Source: Chrysochromulina tobinii
Taxonomy: Eukaryota > Haptophyta > Prymnesiales > Chrysochromulinaceae
Length of the DNA: 10,621 bases
Direction of reading: 5' to 3'
Assembly: GCA_001275005.1 (NCBI GenBank)
Contig: JWZX01000704.1
Coordinates: 1 to 10,621 of the forward strand
Notes under the pieces: model-generated
What the model was told of the DNA's origin: nothing
Database searches by the model: none
Seen by the model: only the letters and a program-made list of their open reading frames with translations
In this document: positions 7,401 through 10,621 of the stretch, piece by piece
Layout of the letters: every line of letters starts with the position of its first letter
Position numbering within the stretch: the first letter of the stretch is position 1
Made by a program: the position numbers and the translations under genes

Positions 7401-10400
7401 GAGCAGATGGCAATGCTAATCGTGAAGCTGGGGAGCGATGAGGCCAAGACGCTCAGCCTCGCCGACTTTTGCCGCCTCTTCGGTCCGCTGCTGCCGACCC
7501 CCGCCCTGCCCCCGGCTGCCACTGCAGGCGCGCCCACCCCACCCGTCGCGGACGTGCAGACGTTTGTGCGCTGGGTGAGCGACGTAGTGGGCGCAGGCCT
7601 GCGCAGCACGACCCGCGAGGTGGCACACGTGTCGGGCAACGCGCAGTTGCTCCTTGCGCTCTCCAAGAGGCGACCCGCCGTCCTAGGCGACCACCTTATG
7701 TCGCTGCGCGAGCTCATCGTACGGCTTGGCAAGGATCCGGCCATCGTGCGCGGCGGCAGCGGCCAGCCGCAGCCGGTGCAGCCGGTGCAGCCGGCGCAGC
7801 CGGCGCAGCCGGCGCAGCCGGCGCAGCCAGCGCAGCCGCAGCCGGCGGCGGCGGCCAACAACGTCGCCTCCGATGCGGACCTCGGCCTCAAGACACTTAA
7901 GTTAGGAGTTGAGTTGCTCGCGGCGTATGTGAGCATCACCCTCTCCAAGGACGAGACCGCCGACGCCGAGGCGCGCGCTCGGCTCAACGCGCCGCTGCAT
8001 GCGCTCATCGACGCCAAGGCCGACCCCGAGCTGCTCGCCAAGGTGACGGCGCTCGTCACGCCCTGGCTGACTGCACCGCTCTCGCCCACCTCGATGGACG
8101 TCAAGACTCGGGCGGCCTTCATTAGCCGGATGGCGTGCTATGAGCAGATCGCAAACGCGCCGCTGCAGGCCGCGTACCTGAACATCGTCAAGCAGATGTT
8201 CACCGACACGGCGCTCGCGCGGCGCGAGTTGCTCGACCGCATCGAGGCCGCCTTCATGTTTGGGCTGCGAGCGCGCGATGCGACGCTGCGCAACGCCTTC
8301 TTCGACATCTTCCACCGCTCGGTGGGGCGTACGGCCGGCCAGCGCATTTTCTTCCTCGTGCAGACGCAGGACGCGGAGTCGCTCGCTTCGACGGCTTGGC
8401 TACGCCATGCGCTCTCGCTGCTGCTCGCGACCTCCGACCTACGCGCGCCCTTCGGGCTGCCCGCGGCCGGGCTGCACCTGCCGCCGCTCCGGCTGCATGA
8501 CCCCGGGTGCGCGAGCGCCGTGTCGGGCGGCGCGCCGAGCGCTCTCGCGAGTCTGCTCGCGCACGAGCGCGCCTTTTTGAGCGCGAGCGCGGCGCACGGC
8601 TCGACGGGCGAGCTGCTCTCGTCGATGGCCGAGCTGCTGCTCGATGACAAGGCGACGCCGCTCGTGTACGACCTGTGGGTCAGCGTGCTGCCGCAGGTAT
8701 GGCAGCAGCTTACGTCCTCTGAGCAGGAGAGCCTCGTCAAGCCGATCATCCAGCTGCTGAGCAAGGACGCGCCGCCTCGCCAGTCTGCGTCGCGCCCGAA
8801 CACGGTCCAGGCATGGCTGCATGCCCTCTCGCGCTGTAAGCCGATGCCCAAGCTGCCTGCACCCATCCTCAAGTACCTCGCGCGCGCGTACGGCGCGTGG
8901 CACCTCGTGTGGCCGATGCTGCAGCACCAGGCGCTGCACTACCCGACGGAGCAGCAGTGGTACGACGCGCTCGGCGAGCTCGCCACGCAGCTGCACGATC
9001 GCGACCTGCACGCGGCGCTCTGGGCCAAGCGCTCGACCCACGACGAGTCGCGCCGCGCGCTTGCGCTCGAGCAGTACGGCGCGTGGCACGCGGCGCAGGC
9101 TGCGTACGTGGATTGCATGCATCGCTGGCAGAGCGGCGACGTGCAGCTGATCAACACGCCGCGGGCCGAGCTCGGGCTGTGGGAGCAGGGGCTCATCCGA
9201 TGCGCCAAGAACCTCAACCAGTGGGAGCTGCTCACCGAGTTCGCCAAGTCCATGCCCAATGCGCAGCCCACCCTGCTCATGGAGTGCTCGTGGAAGATTG
9301 GCGACTGGGAGCGTCTCAAGGACCTCTTCGCCAAGTACTCGCTGCCCGAGCAGCCACGCATCAAGATGCTCCAAACGTACGCGGCCATCCACGAGGGCAA
9401 GCTGCCCGACGCCGAGCAGCGGTGCAACGAGGGCATTCAGGCCGCGCTCCTTCAGTGGACGGCGCTCCCGTCGCTCGACGCGTCGACGCACACGCCGCTG
9501 CTCCAGATCTTCCAGCAGTTCCAGGAGCTGCAGGAGTCGGCGCAGATGCTGCTTGAGATCTCGAACGCGCAGCGCGCGCAATCGGCGCCCGACCTGTCCT
9601 CCATCCTCACCACGTGGCGCGAGCGGCTGCCGAACCGTTGGGAGGACCTGCCGGCATGGAACGACCTCGTCTCGTGGCGTAACCACATGTTCTCGCACAT
9701 CAACAACGTGCTCACGCGCGTCGCCACCGACAACCCGCAGGTGAGCGCGGCCGCGATGCAGGAGCTCATCTGGACCAACACGCGCTTCGCGCACGTGGCG
9801 CGACGCCAGTCGCTGCCCGAGGCCTGCGTCAACATCATCTCGAAGATCCAGTCGGTGCACTCGGGCATCCCCGCGGCCGACCTGAACGACGCGTTCGCCA
9901 AGCTGCGCGAGCAGGCGCGTGCGTGCCTGCAGCTGCCAAACCACACGCCGCAGGGCCTCGATCTCCTCAATCGCACCGACATCCGTAACCTCTCGGCGGC
10001 TCAGCGCTCCGAGCTCTACCTGACCAAAGCTGAGTTGCTCCTCGCTGGGCCGGTTGGCCTTCAAAGCGACCAGGACGGCGCCGACCTCGACGAGGTCTCG
10101 GCAGCGCTCGCCTCGTCCATTTTCATGAACCCCGCGCAGCCCAAGGCGTGGCTGCTCTGGGGCCACTGGTGCGACAAGCGCGCCAGGCGCGATGGCGGCT
10201 ACGCGCCCACGCCGGCCAAGCCCAAGGCCGACGGTGCATCCGAGGGAATCAAGACCGATGAGGCGGCGGCCGCGGGCGCCTCGTGGGCGGAGCGCGCGCT
10301 CGCATGCTACATGCAGTCGGCGCTTCATCGCAGGGAGTCGTCCGCTTCGATGCTGCCACGTGCGCTCGAGCTGATGCGTGACGCGCCAGACGCGACATCC

Positions 10401-10621
10401 CGCGGGGCCCTTGCCAAGGTCTTTGGCGACCATTGCGACGGCGTGCCTCTGTGGGAGTGGTTACCCTGGCTGCCGCAGCTCCTGTGCCACCTGCCGAATG
10501 TGGAGGGCAAGCAGGTCCAACACGTGCTGCTGCGCGTGGCGCGCGCCTACCCGCAGGCCCTCTACTATCCGCTGCGCACCTACGTGACCGAGGGGCCGCA
10601 GACCGGCAGCGCGCCCGAGCC
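4401..10621 (+). CDS. TRA1: Tra1/TRRAP-like HAT-complex scaffold, exon B (3'-partial; HEAT solenoid and FAT domain)
   Basis: The frame starting at 4401 is open for 2,073 codons and runs off the window. It continues the same protein as exon A. Recognisable Tra1/TRRAP blocks are ELLQSSLRPILLNLADYRKL (4605-4664), WTKKIIVEEGHSLPQLIHIL (6180-6239), RRLAVELAALIIAWEHQR (about 6355-6410) and the FAT-domain signatures NLNQWELLTEF (9210-9242) and YPQALYYPLRT (10548-10580). Between them are Leu-rich HEAT/TPR-like helical pairs. Low-complexity inserts lie at 5160-5270, 6426-6584, 7317-7390 and 7764-7856, and a nuclear localisation signal at 7248-7316. A 6.2 kb exon without an intron is notable beside the intron at 3781. 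The pseudokinase domain and FATC expected in this family are not in the window. No catalytic residues can be assessed here. Spliced length so far is about 3,333 residues, so about 4,000 in total is likely. Confidence 0.95.
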   Translation, partial: MRLRVVSIELLCAAMSSEALKAPPHNELRGRMIACFFKSLTVRSDDVVAVARNALAYLIDDMKEKLQKELLQSSLRPILLNLADYRKLSVPLLQGLSRLLSLLSNFFNLTLGEKLLEHLRRWTDPETVNKAKAFKPGDEIKIPCAILALFHLLPPAPGKLLDQLVTVTMDLDAGLPGSAHGGRFWSQYREALLPYMNRHAPEAVAYFLDRLQETRFFRMLLSYVKCPEAEPVRRELANHATKLLIFSFEPQHAAVAAEAARQAAAAAAAAAGAPPPPAPPPQAPITPAKAAELRVQGIVLVHALVKRVPSWLPSQPAVLTKLIELWQSAERKQRLGQEEHTPLDQLGESKLLVKCFMAYCRFHTQSGKGLGDRQVELLFLMLPIFSEHSLVNYGFLKAFYLEEVAVTYEPKHKAAIVRHFLTLFSKPTCPTEDNVHALQLLVLPLLTEAFKRGEAGEMLATDIINAVITSLLGGEHLPNYDEALRIELLKLATLLIEHASDHLVEHRKELIKFAWNHLKSDDTQSKQCAYVNVCRFIQVYDTPPKIILQVYVALLRTFQPDARTLVKQALDILTPALPKRLPAGDHKYPTWIKWTKKIIVEEGHSLPQLIHILQLVVRHPALFYSSSAQFVPQMVNSLNRIGLSPNCSVENRRLAVELAALIIAWEHQRCSNIKQPLPGAGAPDAAAAPAASAPPAAAPAAAAPPAAAGTPPPANAVVPAAAPAAATMPVDEEFKPSPAIIEVLINFLIRVALIAADGKDPASHTLSEQCIGLLDAGLAVWQDANIKLAHFEKQISSAQDQLSALLTGISVLRIILLKQPSFFLHSLGALQTLLRPAFETHINDPRMVAALSAFITIAVPALDTAATVFASQGNIAALRRSAGSTVPPKADLEAAFKRLLGAADVTTGLLSWHEVAQACRHDETLRGLLGLPKQLSSAPKTDEPSVAGVKRSADGSAAPTPEDPAAKRIKLETGEVAPGAPASGAAPGARAPAAVDDASAEQMAMLIVKLGSDEAKTLSLADFCRLFGPLLPTPALPPAATAGAPTPPVADVQTFVRWVSDVVGAGLRSTTREVAHVSGNAQLLLALSKRRPAVLGDHLMSLRELIVRLGKDPAIVRGGSGQPQPVQPVQPAQPAQPAQPAQPAQPQPAAAANNVASDADLGLKTLKLGVELLAAYVSITLSKDETADAEARARLNAPLHALIDAKADPELLAKVTALVTPWLTAPLSPTSMDVKTRAAFISRMACYEQIANAPLQAAYLNIVKQMFTDTALARRELLDRIEAAFMFGLRARDATLRNAFFDIFHRSVGRTAGQRIFFLVQTQDAESLASTAWLRHALSLLLATSDLRAPFGLPAAGLHLPPLRLHDPGCASAVSGGAPSALASLLAHERAFLSASAAHGSTGELLSSMAELLLDDKATPLVYDLWVSVLPQVWQQLTSSEQESLVKPIIQLLSKDAPPRQSASRPNTVQAWLHALSRCKPMPKLPAPILKYLARAYGAWHLVWPMLQHQALHYPTEQQWYDALGELATQLHDRDLHAALWAKRSTHDESRRALALEQYGAWHAAQAAYVDCMHRWQSGDVQLINTPRAELGLWEQGLIRCAKNLNQWELLTEFAKSMPNAQPTLLMECSWKIGDWERLKDLFAKYSLPEQPRIKMLQTYAAIHEGKLPDAEQRCNEGIQAALLQWTALPSLDASTHTPLLQIFQQFQELQESAQMLLEISNAQRAQSAPDLSSILTTWRERLPNRWEDLPAWNDLVSWRNHMFSHINNVLTRVATDNPQVSAAAMQELIWTNTRFAHVARRQSLPEACVNIISKIQSVHSGIPAADLNDAFAKLREQARACLQLPNHTPQGLDLLNRTDIRNLSAAQRSELYLTKAELLLAGPVGLQSDQDGADLDEVSAALASSIFMNPAQPKAWLLWGHWCDKRARRDGGYAPTPAKPKADGASEGIKTDEAAAAGASWAERALACYMQSALHRRESSASMLPRALELMRDAPDATSRGALAKVFGDHCDGVPLWEWLPWLPQLLCHLPNVEGKQVQHVLLRVARAYPQALYYPLRTYVTEGPQTGSAPE
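5160..5270 (+). repeat. Ala- then Pro-rich linker
   Basis: Following the conserved LANHATKLLIFSFEP segment, the frame encodes an Ala run (interrupted by Glu, Arg and Gln), then a Pro-rich run, before conserved helical sequence returns (AAELRVQGIVLVHALVKRV). Human TRRAP has a short Ser/Pro-rich loop at the same place, as I recall. It is a disordered loop expanded by GC-rich codon repeats. Confidence 0.65.
6426..6584 (+). repeat. Neutral Ala/Pro-rich linker where human TRRAP carries its NLS
   Basis: About 53 codons of almost only Ala, Pro and Gly join the conserved RRLAVELAALIIAWEHQR helix to FKPSPAIIEVLINFLIRVAL. In human TRRAP, recalled from memory, the same linker contains a bipartite nuclear localisation signal. 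Here it contains no Lys or Arg. The likely signal is found further downstream, at 7248-7316. Confidence 0.65.
7248..7316 (+). other. Predicted bipartite nuclear localisation signal, Myc-like second half
   Basis: Lys-Arg at 7248-7253 is followed by a 15-residue spacer rich in Ala, Pro, Asp and Glu, then Lys-Arg-Ile-Lys within PAAKRIKLE (7290-7316). The second half closely resembles the known monopartite c-Myc signal PAAKRVKLD, which binds importin alpha. It sits in a disordered Ala/Pro/Gly insert containing the 12-base word GCACCGGGCGCT twice (7329-7340, 7356-7367), between helical blocks, so it should be exposed. Nuclear function is expected for Tra1/TRRAP. The motif resemblance is convergent, not evidence of relation to Myc. 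Confidence 0.75.
7764..7856 (+). repeat. Gln-Pro-Ala minisatellite in coding sequence
   Basis: Seven in-frame 9-base units (CAG CCG GTG twice, then CAG CCG GCG five times, one with CCA) span 7770-7832. They are flanked by extra Gln-Pro pairs and an Ala run, giving a Gln-Pro-Ala/Val repeat. The unit length preserves the frame, so copy number can change without breaking the gene. It lies in a loop between two helical regions (before DADLGLKTLKLGVELLAAYV), matching a short Ser/Thr/Gly loop in human TRRAP. Confidence 0.9.
8883..10621 (+). other. FAT domain (3' end not in window)
   Basis: FAT is the TPR-like helical region that precedes the kinase-like domain in all PIKKs (FRAP, ATM, TRRAP). The segment begins around YGAWHLVWPMLQHQAL (8889-8936) and shows Trp-rich and paired-helix motifs shared with TRRAP: a WYDALGELATQL helix, AALWAKR (about 9015-9035), ALEQYGAWHAAQAAY (about 9063-9107), LWEQGLIRCAKNLNQWELLT (9177-9236), TWRERLPNRWEDLPAWNDLV (about 9615-9674), and the closing LWEWLPWLPQLL and YPQALYYPLRT blocks. 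An Ala/Lys-rich loop interrupts it at about 10200-10290. The start is approximate. The FRB-like region and pseudokinase should follow just beyond the window. Confidence 0.85.

Noticed and set aside
8439-10433. 664-codon reverse-strand open frame
   Set aside because: Antisense to the FAT region, with the same Arg/Leu-rich shadow composition and no domain signature.

Overview
This window is one eukaryotic gene with both ends cut off: the middle of a giant Tra1/TRRAP protein, the PIKK-family pseudokinase scaffold shared by SAGA and NuA4/TIP60 histone acetyltransferase complexes. The coding frame is already open at base 1, is interrupted by one 620-base spliceosomal intron (3781-4400, GT...AG, phase 0), and is still open at base 10621. 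About 3,330 codons are visible. By recalled comparison with human TRRAP, roughly the first 200 residues lie upstream. The end of FAT, the pseudokinase domain and FATC should lie downstream.

Layout. Bases 1-3780 (exon A) encode the N-terminal HEAT-repeat solenoid, preceded by an Ala/Gln-rich linker. Bases 3781-4400 are the intron, which contains a perfect 150-base direct duplication (4029-4178 and 4180-4329), short C/T-rich repeats and a clear branch point, pyrimidine tract and acceptor. Bases 4401-10621 (exon B) continue the HEAT solenoid without interruption and enter the FAT domain near 8880. Low-complexity Ala/Pro/Gln inserts sit in linkers between conserved helical blocks. One linker holds a strong bipartite nuclear localisation signal (7248-7316).

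Organism. The intron, the gene family and the protein size show a nuclear eukaryotic genome. Coding DNA is very GC-rich, with G or C strongly preferred at third positions, few introns and Ala/Pro expansions. A GC-rich unicellular alga or other protist (for example a haptophyte, pelagophyte or green alga) fits, but the lineage cannot be fixed from this window.

No second gene, RNA gene, promoter, operon, CRISPR or mobile element with coding capacity was found. Long antisense and alternate-frame openings are shadows of GC-rich codons. I see no new defence or accessory system. The points worth a second look are the duplicated structured unit in the intron, the displaced nuclear localisation signal and the in-frame 9-base minisatellite.
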